A stretch of 64,000 bases of DNA from Solimonas variicoloris DSM 15731 (GTDB lineage: Bacteria > Pseudomonadota > Gammaproteobacteria > Nevskiales > Nevskiaceae). Under the pieces are notes generated by a model. That model had not been told where the DNA came from, did no database searches, and worked only from the letters and a program-made list of their open reading frames with translations. The stretch is from NCBI RefSeq assembly GCF_000382285.1, contig NZ_KB907937.1, positions 37,011-101,010 on the forward strand, written 5' to 3'. A program made the translations under genes and the position numbers. Shown here piece after piece: positions 1 to 9,413 of the stretch. Position 1 is the stretch's first letter. Each line of letters opens with the position of its first letter.

Positions 1-246
1 GAAAGCGACGCCCAGCGAGCCATCGGCATCATCCGTGTTGCAATCGCAGGTCTGGCCATAGACGCCAGCGCCGAACGTACCCCAGCGCGCGCCGAAAGCG
101 ACCGGAGCCTGCAGGGCCGGTGCGGCGAAGCCTTTCAGTTCGCTGGCGGCGGCGCTAGCGGCTTCGGAGCCGCTCTGGGCCCACGCCGGCGCGCTTGCGA
201 GCATCAGGGCGCCCGTTACCAGAACCGTCTTATTCTTTACCTTCAT
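1..246 (-). CDS. Secreted or outer-membrane protein, N-terminal part only
   Basis: The reading frame starts at the ATG at 246-244 and runs off the left edge of the window after 82 codons. The product begins with a basic n-region (MKVKNK), a hydrophobic stretch and an APAWA-Q junction, which is a clear Sec signal peptide with cleavage after about residue 23. The mature part is rich in Ala, Gly and Ser and contains a short cysteine/acidic stretch (CDCNTDD), then SLGVAF. A beta-barrel or other envelope protein is possible, but I do not recognise the family and the rest of the protein is outside the window. The GC content looks lower than in the following genes. Confidence 0.75.
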   Translation of the reverse strand, partial: MKVKNKTVLVTGALMLASAPAWAQSGSEAASAAASELKGFAAPALQAPVAFGARWGTFGAGVYGQTCDCNTDDADGSLGVAF

Positions 247-308
247 AACCGTGATTCCCCTGTGGTTGGCTCGTACGGCACGCTTCGATGCGTTTGTTGC
301 GCCGCCGC

Positions 309-326
309 GAAACACTCTAGTGTTTC
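309..326. promoter_or_regulatory. Near-perfect palindrome upstream of the secreted-protein gene
   Basis: GAAACACT-ct-AGTGTTTC: two perfect 8-base arms separated by 2 bases. It lies 63 bases upstream of the start codon at 246, in the 238-base intergenic stretch that also follows the DUF934 gene. Symmetry and arm length fit an operator for a dimeric repressor such as a TetR-type protein. The regulator is not identifiable from the window, and no T-tract follows, so a terminator is unlikely. Confidence 0.5.
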
Positions 327-484
327 AGATATCCAAATACAAGGCCCGAATTGGGGTGTGGAGCGTAGTGCGCAGGCGCCACAAATCTTCGTTGGGGCAT
401 AGGCTTACGCGACACTGACCGAATTCATCTTGCGATGCAAGAAAATCGGATTCGAATTGTGCCGCGGAGCACAGTTCGTACTCT

Positions 485-997
485 TCAACGGGATGCGAAC
501 GCGGAACGTCGCAATTGCCGTACCCTGGGCAGGGCGTCGCAGGCGCCTTGATAGGCGAGATCGAAGCCATGCAAGGCGCGCGCTGCGGTCTCCGAATCCT
601 GATCTTCACGCAGGACGAACGCGTCGATGCCGACGCGCGCCATGCTCTGCAGCTGATCAGCGACCACCGCCGAGCCGCGTGCACGAATCTGCCCACGATA
701 GCCGAGCCGGCTGCGCAGCAGGCGCGCCTGGCTGTAGGCGCGCCCATCGGCGAACGCGGGGAACCATAGCTCGATCATCGGGCATGCCAGCAGCGAGTCG
801 GGCAGCGTCGTGACGTCGATCGTATTGGCAAGCCGGACCGCGACCTTAGATCCGGTCGCCGCAAGCGCGTGCGTATCGCGATGCCAACGTTCGAGCGATA
901 CCACGATCGCATCCGCCGACGCCGGCAGCGGCGCGTCGTCGGCGAGTTCCTGGTATTCGTCCGTGGCAAGGCGCCCGTCGAGCAGCAGAACGTTCAC
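485..997 (-). CDS. DUF934 family protein, sulfite-reductase partner
   Basis: A 170-residue protein of the DUF934 family (COG3749), which in many proteobacteria is encoded directly after the haem-type sulfite reductase and is presumed to assist assimilatory sulfite reduction; its biochemical role is not established. I chose the GTG at 997-995 because it overlaps the sulfite reductase stop in a GTGA junction and the product then begins with NVLLLDGR, the usual family start. A longer frame back to 1063 would lie inside the upstream gene. Translational coupling with the reductase is likely. The assignment rests on family resemblance and position. Confidence 0.85.
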   Translation of the reverse strand: MNVLLLDGRLATDEYQELADDAPLPASADAIVVSLERWHRDTHALAATGSKVAVRLANTIDVTTLPDSLLACPMIELWFPAFADGRAYSQARLLRSRLGYRGQIRARGSAVVADQLQSMARVGIDAFVLREDQDSETAARALHGFDLAYQGACDALPRVRQLRRSAFASR

Positions 998-2664
998 GCC
1001 GCAACTCCGTCTTCCGCATAGATGCGGGTTTTGAACGGCGTCATGCCGATGCGGCGATAGCACTGCAGGAACGATTCATCTTCCGAGTGCCGTTGCTCCA
1101 TGTAGACGGCGATGATCCGTTCGACGGCCTCGGCGATGTCGGCGCGGCTGATCGCCGGACCGGTGCGGTCGCCGAGGCTTGCGTCATCCTCGGCCGAGCC
1201 GCCGAGCGTGACCTGGTACCACTCCTCGCCGTGCTTGTCGACGCCGAGGATGCCGATGTGGCCGACGGTGTGGTGGCCGCAGCCGTTCATGCAGCCCGAC
1301 ATCTTGATCTTGATGTCGCCGATGTCGTACAGGTAATCGAGCGACTCGAAGCGGTCGGTGATGTCCTGTGCGACGCCGATCGAGCCGGCGTTGGCGAGCG
1401 AGCAATAGTCGAGGCCGGGGCAGCAGATCATATCGGTCAGCAGGCCGATATTCGGGGTCGCCAGATCGTACTGGCGCAGTGCCTGCCAGACGGCGTAGAC
1501 GTCGCTCTGCCGCACTTCGGCGAGCACGAGGTTCTGGTCGTGCGTGGCGCGCGCTTCGCCGAAGCTGTAGCGCTCAGCCAGATCGGCGAGGATGTCGAGC
1601 TGCTCGGCCGAGACATCGCCGGGCACGCCGTTACGCGGCTTCAGCGACACGAACACGATCTTGTAGCCGTCGACGCGATGATCCTTGACGTTGCGCTTGG
1701 CGAAGGCGGCGAAGGCACTGTCCTGGCGCAGGTGCGCGGCGAAGCTCGCATCGTCGGCAGCGCCCTGGTCGTACGGGTGCTCGTCGAAGTGCGACTTCAT
1801 GCTCTCGATGTCTTGCGCGTCGAGGCGCAGCTCGCCATCGCGGATCTGCGCCCACTCGGCCTCGACGAGTTCGGTGAACTTCGCCGGCCCCAGCTCCTTG
1901 ACGAGAATCTTGATGCGTGCGCGGTGAATGTTGTCGCGGCGGCCCAGGCGGTTGTACACGCGCAGCACCGCTTCGAGGTACGAGAGCAGATCGAGTTCCG
2001 GCAGGAATTCGCGGATCGGATGGCCGAGCATCGGCATGCGGCCGAGGCCGCCGCCGACATAAATCGTGTAGCCGAGCTCGCCGGCCGCGTTGCGGACGAT
2101 GTGCACGCCGATGTCGTGTACCTGCGTCGCAGCGCGATCGGTCTTGGTCGCCGAGAAGGCGATCTTGAACTTGCGCGGCAGCCAGTTGAATTCGGGGTGG
2201 AACGTCGCCCACTGCCGCGTCAGCTCGCAATACGGGCGCGGATCGACGAGCTCGTCGCGGGCGGCGCCGGCGAGATGGTCGGAGGTGATGTTGCGGATGC
2301 AGTTGCCCGAAGTCTGGATCGCGTGCATCTGCACGCTGGCCAGATCGGCAAGGATGTCCGGCACGCGCTCGAGCTGCGGCCAGTTGTACTGGATGTTCTG
2401 GCGCGTCGTGAAATGGCCGAAACCCTTGTCATACTCGCGCGCGATGTGCGCCAGCATGCGCAGCTGCCGGCCGGCGAGCAGGCCGTACGGGATCGCCACA
2501 CGCAGCATCGGCGCGAAGCGCTGGATGTACAGGCCATTGCGCAGGCGCAGGGCCCGGAACTCTTCGTCCGGGATCTGTCCGGCCAGAAAGCGGCGGGTCT
2601 GGTCGCGAAACTGTGCGACGCGTTCGTCGACGAGCTTCTGGTCGTAGGAGTCGTAGCGGTACAT
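994..2664 (-). CDS. cysI: Assimilatory sulfite reductase, haemoprotein subunit
   Basis: A 556-residue nitrite/sulfite reductase-fold enzyme that reduces sulfite to sulfide for cysteine synthesis. Cytoplasmic. It has the ferredoxin-like half-domains (RLRNGLYIQRFAPMLRV near the N-terminus) and the sirohaem/[4Fe-4S] ligand motifs C415-x5-C421 and C458-x3-C462. Its opening MYRYDSYDQKLV resembles the Pseudomonas-type CysI, which works without a linked CysJ flavoprotein; no cysJ is present here. It overlaps the DUF934 gene by 4 bases and is followed upstream by a CysB-like regulator gene, consistent with sulfur-controlled expression. A nitrite reductase role is less likely given the sulfur genes around it. 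Confidence 0.93.
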   Translation of the reverse strand: MYRYDSYDQKLVDERVAQFRDQTRRFLAGQIPDEEFRALRLRNGLYIQRFAPMLRVAIPYGLLAGRQLRMLAHIAREYDKGFGHFTTRQNIQYNWPQLERVPDILADLASVQMHAIQTSGNCIRNITSDHLAGAARDELVDPRPYCELTRQWATFHPEFNWLPRKFKIAFSATKTDRAATQVHDIGVHIVRNAAGELGYTIYVGGGLGRMPMLGHPIREFLPELDLLSYLEAVLRVYNRLGRRDNIHRARIKILVKELGPAKFTELVEAEWAQIRDGELRLDAQDIESMKSHFDEHPYDQGAADDASFAAHLRQDSAFAAFAKRNVKDHRVDGYKIVFVSLKPRNGVPGDVSAEQLDILADLAERYSFGEARATHDQNLVLAEVRQSDVYAVWQALRQYDLATPNIGLLTDMICCPGLDYCSLANAGSIGVAQDITDRFESLDYLYDIGDIKIKMSGCMNGCGHHTVGHIGILGVDKHGEEWYQVTLGGSAEDDASLGDRTGPAISRADIAEAVERIIAVYMEQRHSEDESFLQCYRRIGMTPFKTRIYAEDGVAA

Positions 2665-2754
2665 GGCGGTGTCCTGCGCGGGACGCGCATTATCCGGGTT
2701 CCCATCCGGCGCGGCGGAATTCCGATCTTGAAGTTATAAGCTCATGCCGAACGG

Positions 2755-3816
<1,062 letters not shown>

Positions 3817-3828
3817 CTAAAAAATCAA

Positions 3829-4626
3829 ATGCAAGAACTCGGCTTCATATTGGCAGGACTGGTGGTGGGCACCGCGGTCGGTGCGACCGGTGTTGGCGGC
3901 GGATCGCTGATGACGCCGATCCTGATCCTGTTCTGCGGCATCAAGCCGGCGATCGCCGTCGGCACCGATCTGCTCTACGCGAGCCTCAGCAAGGCGTTCG
4001 GCGTGGTCCTGCATCGCCGCAACGGCACGGTCAACTGGCGGCTGGTCGGCATGCTGTCGGCCGGCAGCGTGCCGGCGACAATCGTTACGCTCGTGGTACT
4101 CCGTCAGGTTCCGGCCGGGCCCGGGCTCGATCATCTGATCAAGCTGGTGCTGTCGGCGGCGATCATCGTCACCGCCACCTTCACCCTGCTGCAGGAGCCG
4201 CTGTTGCGCTGGATGCAGCGCAGCGGTCTGGCCATGAGCGCGGCGATGCTCGAGCGTCTGCAGGCGCCGCTGACGCTGCTCTCCGGAGCGCTGATCGGTA
4301 CGCTGGTGACGATTTCCTCGGTCGGCGCCGGGGTGATCGGCATGATGCTGCTGCTGTTGCTGTACCCCAAGGAACGGCCAATCGTGCTGATCGGTTCCGA
4401 CCTCGCACATGCGGTCCTGATCACCGGCATCGCCGGCCTGGGACATGCCGGCATCGGCTCGGTGGACTACCGCATGCTGGGGCTGCTGCTGGTGGGGGCC
4501 TTGCCCGGCATCTGGCTCGGCACCCGGCTGGGCTTTCGCCTGCCGCCGCGCCTGCTCAAGCGGCTCGTCGCCGCCTTTCTGATCTTCATCGGCGGCACGA
4601 TGGCGGCCAAGGCGATCGCCGGCTGA
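3829..4626 (+). CDS. TSUP-family transporter (TauE/SafE type)
   Basis: A 265-residue integral membrane protein of the TSUP family (sulfite exporter TauE/SafE, Pfam DUF81). It has several hydrophobic helices and the characteristic glycine-rich first segment (GTAVGATGVGGGSLMTPIL) with a second related repeat in the C-terminal half (SSVGAGVIGMMLLLLLYP). Family members move sulfite, sulfonates, thiosulfate or other small anions. Position between a CysB-like regulator and cysG suggests sulfite or sulfate handling in assimilation; direction and substrate are inference. Starts at ATG 3829; a second, more distant TSUP gene lies at 23522-24304. Confidence 0.88.
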   Translation: MQELGFILAGLVVGTAVGATGVGGGSLMTPILILFCGIKPAIAVGTDLLYASLSKAFGVVLHRRNGTVNWRLVGMLSAGSVPATIVTLVVLRQVPAGPGLDHLIKLVLSAAIIVTATFTLLQEPLLRWMQRSGLAMSAAMLERLQAPLTLLSGALIGTLVTISSVGAGVIGMMLLLLLYPKERPIVLIGSDLAHAVLITGIAGLGHAGIGSVDYRMLGLLLVGALPGIWLGTRLGFRLPPRLLKRLVAAFLIFIGGTMAAKAIAG

Positions 4627-4652
4627 ACGCTTCGACACGCTAAGCTTCGCGC

Positions 4653-6062
4653 ATGTCCGCCGATTCCGATGCCTGGCCGTACTTTCCCGTTTTCATCCGT
4701 CTGCGTGGCGAGCCGGTGCTGCTGGTGGGCGGCGGCGCGGTCGCTGCACGCAAGCTGCAGGCCTTGCGGCGTGCGCAGGCGCAGGTCGACATCGTCGCCG
4801 CCGTGCTCGAAGCCGAGGTGCGCGCAATCGTCGAGGCGGGACAGGCCCGCTGGCTGGCGCCGCACTTCGCGCCTGACCAGGTCGAGGGGCGGCGGCTTGC
4901 CATTGCCGCAACCGACGATCCCGTGCTCAACGCTGCCGTCGCCGAGGCGGCCGAGCGCGCCAATGTGCCGGTCAATGTCGTCGACGACGAGGCGCGCAGC
5001 CGCTTCATCGTGCCGGCCGTCGTCGATCGCCGGCCGCTGCTGGTCGCGATCTCGAGTGGCGGCGCGGCGCCGGTGCTGGCGCGGCGTCTGCGCGAGCGCA
5101 TCGAATCGCTGCTGCCGTCCGGCCTCGGCCGGCTCGCCCGCTATCTGCAGAGCCGGCGTGCCCGCGTGCGCGGCACGGCGCACGTGCAGAAGCGCGCGAT
5201 CTGGGAGCAGTTCCTGGATGGCCCCGGTGCCGAGGCGGCGCAACGCGGCGACGAATCCGCCGCCGACGCCGCACTCGAGCGGCTGATCGGCGGCGCGCCG
5301 CCGGCTGGCGAGGTCTATCTGGTCGGCGCCGGCCCGGGCGATCCGGATCTGCTGACCTTCCGCGCGCTGCGCCTGATGCAGCAGTGCGACGTCGTGCTCT
5401 ACGATCGCCTGGTGTCGCCCGGCGTGCTCGACCTCGTGCGGCGCGATGCCGAGCGCCTCTTCGTCGGCAAGTCCCGCAACCGGCATACCGTGCCGCAGGA
5501 GGAGATCAACGCCGAGCTGGTCCGTCAGGCCCGCGCCGGCCGGCGCGTGCTGCGCCTCAAGGGCGGCGACCCGTTCATCTTCGGACGCGGCGGCGAAGAG
5601 ATCGAAACGCTGATGGCCGAAGGGATCGCTTTTCAGGTCGTGCCCGGCGTGACGGCCGCCGCCGGCTGCGCGGCCTACGCCGGCATTCCGCTGACGCACC
5701 GCGATTACGCGCAGTCCTGCGTGTTCGTGACCGGACACGCGCGCAAGGACGGCCAGCTCGAACTGCACTGGGATCAGCTCGCGCGTCGCGGGCAGACCGT
5801 GGTGTTCTACATGGGCCTGCAGACGCTGCCGCAGATCTGCGCCGAGCTGCGCGCGCACGGCCTGCCGCCCGACTGGCCGGCCGCAGTGGTGTCGGACGGC
5901 ACCTCGCCGGCGCAGCGCGTCATCGCCGCCACGCTCGACACGCTGCCGGAGGCTGTCGCCGCCGCCGAGCTGCACGGTCCGACCCTGCTGATGGTCGGCG
6001 AAGTCGTGAAGCTGCGCGAAAAGCTCGACTGGTTTCGCGGTCGCGCGGCGGCCGGCGTCTAG
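4653..6062 (+). CDS. cysG: Sirohaem synthase (trifunctional)
   Basis: A 469-residue fusion that turns uroporphyrinogen III into sirohaem. The N-terminal third is the NAD-dependent precorrin-2 dehydrogenase/ferrochelatase (VLLVGGGAVAARKLQAL, residues about 19-35). The C-terminal part is the SAM-dependent uroporphyrinogen III methyltransferase with VGAGPGDPDLLT near residue 225, and LKGGDPFIFGRGGEE further on. Length is close to the E. coli protein (457). It supplies the cofactor of the sulfite reductase at 994-2664, and it ends immediately against the oppositely oriented dxs gene with no base between the two stop codons. Confidence 0.95.
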   Translation: MSADSDAWPYFPVFIRLRGEPVLLVGGGAVAARKLQALRRAQAQVDIVAAVLEAEVRAIVEAGQARWLAPHFAPDQVEGRRLAIAATDDPVLNAAVAEAAERANVPVNVVDDEARSRFIVPAVVDRRPLLVAISSGGAAPVLARRLRERIESLLPSGLGRLARYLQSRRARVRGTAHVQKRAIWEQFLDGPGAEAAQRGDESAADAALERLIGGAPPAGEVYLVGAGPGDPDLLTFRALRLMQQCDVVLYDRLVSPGVLDLVRRDAERLFVGKSRNRHTVPQEEINAELVRQARAGRRVLRLKGGDPFIFGRGGEEIETLMAEGIAFQVVPGVTAAAGCAAYAGIPLTHRDYAQSCVFVTGHARKDGQLELHWDQLARRGQTVVFYMGLQTLPQICAELRAHGLPPDWPAAVVSDGTSPAQRVIAATLDTLPEAVAAAELHGPTLLMVGEVVKLREKLDWFRGRAAAGV

Positions 6063-7943
6063 TTAGCCGCCGGTGCTGCCGCGCTTGGCCTCGTCGAGAT
6101 CGCGCGAACGCAGGCGCTTCTGGATCGCGCGCAGGATGCCGGCGGTGTCGAGGCCGGCCTGCGCCAGCAATTCTTCGCGCGTGCCGTGCTCGACGAACTG
6201 GTCGGGCAGGCCGAGGTTCAGTACCGGCACCGTGTGATGCTGGGCGACCAGCACTTCGTTGACGCCGGAGCCGGCGCCGCCGAGGCGGACGTTGTCCTCG
6301 ATCGTCACCAGCAGGTCGTTCTCGTTGGCGAGTTCGAGGATCAGCTCGGCGTCGAGCGGCTTGACGAAGCGCATGTCGGCGACCACGGCGTCGAGGATCT
6401 CGGCGGCTTCGAGCGCCGGCTGCACCATCGCGCCGAACGCCAGGATCGCGACGCGCGGACGGCGGCGGCCGTGCGCTTCGCGGACGATGCGGCCCTTGCC
6501 GACGGCGAGCGGCCGGGCCTCGTGCTCGGGGACCAGGCCGATGCCATTGCCGCGCGGATAGCGCACGGCGCTGGGCTGCGCCAGCGTCAGGCCGGTCGAC
6601 AGCATGCGCCGGCACTCGTTCTCGTCCGACGGCGCCATCACCACCAGATTCGGGATGCAGCGCAGGTAGGAAAGATCGAAGCTGCCGTGATGCGTGGCGC
6701 CGTCGGCGCCGACCAGGCCGCCGCGATCGATCGCGAACAGCACCGGCAGATTCTGGATCGCGACGTCGTGAATCAGCTGGTCGTAGCCGCGCTGCAGGAA
6801 GGTCGAATAGATCGCGCAGACCGGCTTCATGCCCTCGCAGGCGAGGCCGGCGGCGAGCGTCACCGCATGCTGCTCGGCAATGCCGACATCGAAATAGCGC
6901 GCCGGGAAGCGCTGCGCGAACTGCACCAGACCCGAGCCTTCGCGCATCGCCGGCGTGATGCCGACGACCAGACGATCGCGCTCGGCGGCGCGGCACAGCC
7001 AGTCGCCGAACACCTGCGTATAGGTCGGCGCGGATTCGCTCTTCTTGGCCGGGAACGCGCCGGTGACCGGGTCGAACTGGGTGATGCCGTGATACTTGAT
7101 CGGGTCGGCCTCGGCCGGCGCAAAGCCCTTGCCTTTGACGGTGACGACGTGCAGCAGCTGCGGGCCGCGCGCGTTCTTCAGACCGTCCAGCGCCTGCATC
7201 AGCGCCGGCAGGTCATGGCCGTCGACCGGACCCGAATAGCGGAAGCCGAAGGTCTCGAACATCGCGCCCGGATGGTCGAGGTGGGCTTCGTTGTGGGCGG
7301 CGCGCGGTGCGCGGGCTGCGTGCGGCGCCTTCATGCCGAGCTTCTGCATCAGGCGCGCCGAGTGGTCGCGCAGGGCGCCGACGTTCTCGGAGATCGACAT
7401 GTCGTTGTCGTTGTAGATCACCAGCATGTCGAGGCCGAGATGACCGGCGTGGTTCAGCGCCTCGAAGGCCATGCCGGCAGTCATGCCGCCGTCGCCGATC
7501 ACCGCGACCACGCGGCGCGTCTCTTCCTTCAGGCGCGCCGCGGCGGCCATGCCGGCGGCGGCCGAGATCGAAGTCGACGAGTGACCGACGCCGAAGGTGT
7601 CGTACTCGCTTTCGGCGCGCAGGCAGAACGGCGCCAGGCCGCCGAGGCGGCGGATCGTCTCCAGGCGCGCGCGCCGGCCGGTCAGCATCTTGTGCGGGTA
7701 GGCCTGGTGGCCGACGTCCCAGACGATGCGGTCGTGCGGGGTGTCGAGGCAGTAGTGCAGGGCGAGCGAGAGCTCGACGGTGCCGAGGTTGGCGGCGAAG
7801 TGGCCGCCGATCCGGCCCAGCGTCTCGATCAGGTAACGCCGCATCTCGACCGCGAGCGCCGGCAGCTCGTCGGCGGGCAGCTGGCGCAGTTCATCCGGCG
7901 TCTGGATGCGCCCGAGCAGGGCGTATCCGGGAATATCGGTCAT
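6063..7943 (-). CDS. dxs: 1-deoxy-D-xylulose-5-phosphate synthase
   Basis: A thiamine-diphosphate transketolase-type enzyme that condenses pyruvate and glyceraldehyde 3-phosphate, the first step of the MEP isoprenoid pathway. It shows the ThDP/metal site [14 protein letters not shown]...NDNDMSIS, the catalytic-glutamate motif [10 protein letters not shown] (E357) and a C-terminal transketolase domain. I start it at the ATG 7943-7941 (626 residues, beginning [13 protein letters not shown]), which matches family length; the frame is open a further 45 codons upstream but that part overlaps ispA and looks non-coding. Downstream partner of ispA in an xseB-ispA-dxs operon as in E. coli. Confidence 0.96.
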   Translation of the reverse strand: MTDIPGYALLGRIQTPDELRQLPADELPALAVEMRRYLIETLGRIGGHFAANLGTVELSLALHYCLDTPHDRIVWDVGHQAYPHKMLTGRRARLETIRRLGGLAPFCLRAESEYDTFGVGHSSTSISAAAGMAAAARLKEETRRVVAVIGDGGMTAGMAFEALNHAGHLGLDMLVIYNDNDMSISENVGALRDHSARLMQKLGMKAPHAARAPRAAHNEAHLDHPGAMFETFGFRYSGPVDGHDLPALMQALDGLKNARGPQLLHVVTVKGKGFAPAEADPIKYHGITQFDPVTGAFPAKKSESAPTYTQVFGDWLCRAAERDRLVVGITPAMREGSGLVQFAQRFPARYFDVGIAEQHAVTLAAGLACEGMKPVCAIYSTFLQRGYDQLIHDVAIQNLPVLFAIDRGGLVGADGATHHGSFDLSYLRCIPNLVVMAPSDENECRRMLSTGLTLAQPSAVRYPRGNGIGLVPEHEARPLAVGKGRIVREAHGRRRPRVAILAFGAMVQPALEAAEILDAVVADMRFVKPLDAELILELANENDLLVTIEDNVRLGGAGSGVNEVLVAQHHTVPVLNLGLPDQFVEHGTREELLAQAGLDTAGILRAIQKRLRSRDLDEAKRGSTGG

Positions 7944-8041
7944 GAAGTTTCTTATGTGCCCGAGGGCACCCTGTGCTGAAAGCAGTACGGGATTATCGGC
8001 CAAGGGGCTGCCCCGAACCAGTGCGTGAACGGCACTGTGGC

Positions 8042-8935
8042 TCAGTGGTCGCGGCCCTCGATATGGCGGGACAGCCACAGCAGGGGCTCCGCGCTGTCAT
8101 TGAACAGCGCCAACGCCGCCCGCGCCGAGGCGAACAGCTCGGCGGCGCGGGCCTTGGCCGCCGGCAGGCCCATGACCGACGGGTACGTCGACTTGAGGCG
8201 GGCCTCGTCCTTGCCCGCCGTCTTGCCGAGCGCCGCCGAGCTGGCCTCGATGTCGAGCACGTCGTCCTGGATCTGGAAGGCCAGGCCGATGCACTTGCCG
8301 TAGTGATCGAGCGCGTCGCGCGCCTCGGCGCGCAGCGCCGGCGCGGCGGCGCAGGCGAGCCGCAGGCAGGCGCGGATCATCGCGCCGGTCTTGTGGACGT
8401 GCAGGGCTTCGAGTTCGGCCAGGGTCAGCTGACTGCCCTCGGAGGCGAGGTCGACGGCCTGGCCGCCGACCATGCCGCGCGAGCCGGCGGCCTCGGCGAG
8501 CAGGTCGACCATCTGAACGCGCTGTTCGGCGGACAGCCCGGCCTCGCGGTCGGCGACGAGGACCTGGAAGGCCAGCGCCTGCAGGCCGTCACCGACCAGG
8601 ATCGCGGTCGCTTCGTCGTAGGCCTTGTGCGTCGTTGGCCGGCCGCGGCGCAGGTCGTCGTCATCCATGGCCGGCAGGTCGTCGTGGACCAGCGAGTAGA
8701 CGTGGATCAGCTCGATCGCGCAGGCCGGCGCGTCGAGCGCGCGCGCCGGCAGGCCGAGCACTTCGCCGGCCGCGTACACCAGCAGCGGGCGCAGGCGCTT
8801 GCCGCCGTCGACGGCGTAGCGCATCGCCTCGTGCAGGCGCGCCGGATAGCAGCTCGCCGGCGGCAGCGCGCGTTCGAAGGCGGCCTGCAGGCGTTGCCGG
8901 TAATCCTCGACGCGCGCGGCGAACGGCGCGTTCAC
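8042..8935 (-). CDS. ispA: Farnesyl (polyprenyl) diphosphate synthase
   Basis: A 297-residue trans-prenyltransferase producing farnesyl diphosphate from IPP and allylic primers. It has GGKRLRP (44-50), the first aspartate-rich motif DDLPAMD (85-91) followed by [12 protein letters not shown], and the second aspartate-rich motif DDVLD (224-228). The start is the GTG at 8935-8933, which overlaps the xseB stop as GTGA. The stop codon lies about 100 bases downstream of the dxs start region, leaving a short gap to the dxs ATG at 7943. Order and orientation match the common xseB-ispA-dxs operon, so the product is probably used for undecaprenyl and quinone side chains. Confidence 0.95.
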   Translation of the reverse strand: MNAPFAARVEDYRQRLQAAFERALPPASCYPARLHEAMRYAVDGGKRLRPLLVYAAGEVLGLPARALDAPACAIELIHVYSLVHDDLPAMDDDDLRRGRPTTHKAYDEATAILVGDGLQALAFQVLVADREAGLSAEQRVQMVDLLAEAAGSRGMVGGQAVDLASEGSQLTLAELEALHVHKTGAMIRACLRLACAAAPALRAEARDALDHYGKCIGLAFQIQDDVLDIEASSAALGKTAGKDEARLKSTYPSVMGLPAAKARAAELFASARAALALFNDSAEPLLWLSRHIEGRDH

Positions 8936-9207
8936 GGGCCTGCGTCCTCGTCTGCATCGTCATCGCCGTCGTGGTCGCTGGCGAGCAGGTCATGCACTTT
9001 CAGTTCGGCGTGTTCGAGCGAGCCGCGGCACTGGCGGGTCAGCGCCACGCCGCGTTCGAACAGGCGCAGCGACTCGTCGAGGCGCAGATCGCCGCGCTCG
9101 AGCGTCTGCACGATGCTTTCGAGCTCCTTCATCGCCTCCTCGAACTGGCCGACCGGGTCGGCGGACGGAGCGGGGGCGGGCGGCGGAACCGGGTTTTTGG
9201 CGGGCAT
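8932..9207 (-). CDS. xseB: Exodeoxyribonuclease VII small subunit
   Basis: A 91-residue small helical protein with the XseB core QFEEAMKELESIVQTLERGD followed by LRLDESLRLFERGVAL. It pairs with the XseA large subunit (not in the window) for single-strand DNA degradation. The N-terminus carries a Pro/Ala-rich lead (PAKNPVPPPAPAPS) and the C-terminus an acidic tail (DHDGDDDADED). I start it at ATG 9207-9205; the open frame continues further upstream but lacks similarity there. First gene of the operon with ispA (4-base overlap) and dxs; a small hairpin (9217-9230) lies just ahead of the start. Confidence 0.93.
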   Translation of the reverse strand: MPAKNPVPPPAPAPSADPVGQFEEAMKELESIVQTLERGDLRLDESLRLFERGVALTRQCRGSLEHAELKVHDLLASDHDGDDDADEDAGP

Positions 9208-9413
9208 GTTGAGCGCGGCTCGCGAGAGCCGGAGACGAAAGAGCCGTAGTGTAATCGCCGCCGGGCGCATCCAGAACGTCGCGGGCCGCAGCGGCGGTAC
9301 CGGAACGGGCGGCGCAGGCGCGCGCCTGCGTGCCCGAGAACGGCGGCGAGGGCAATCTTGCCGAGGCGCGACGCATTGGCTACCTTCGCGCGTCCGCAAC
9401 GCGACCCCCTCCG

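Noticed and set aside
1087..2739. A 550-codon open frame on the plus strand opposite sulfite reductase
   Set aside because: Codon-position bias of the high-GC reductase gene keeps the opposite frame open; the product has no recognisable motifs and is rich in Arg, Ala, Asp and Val as such shadows are.
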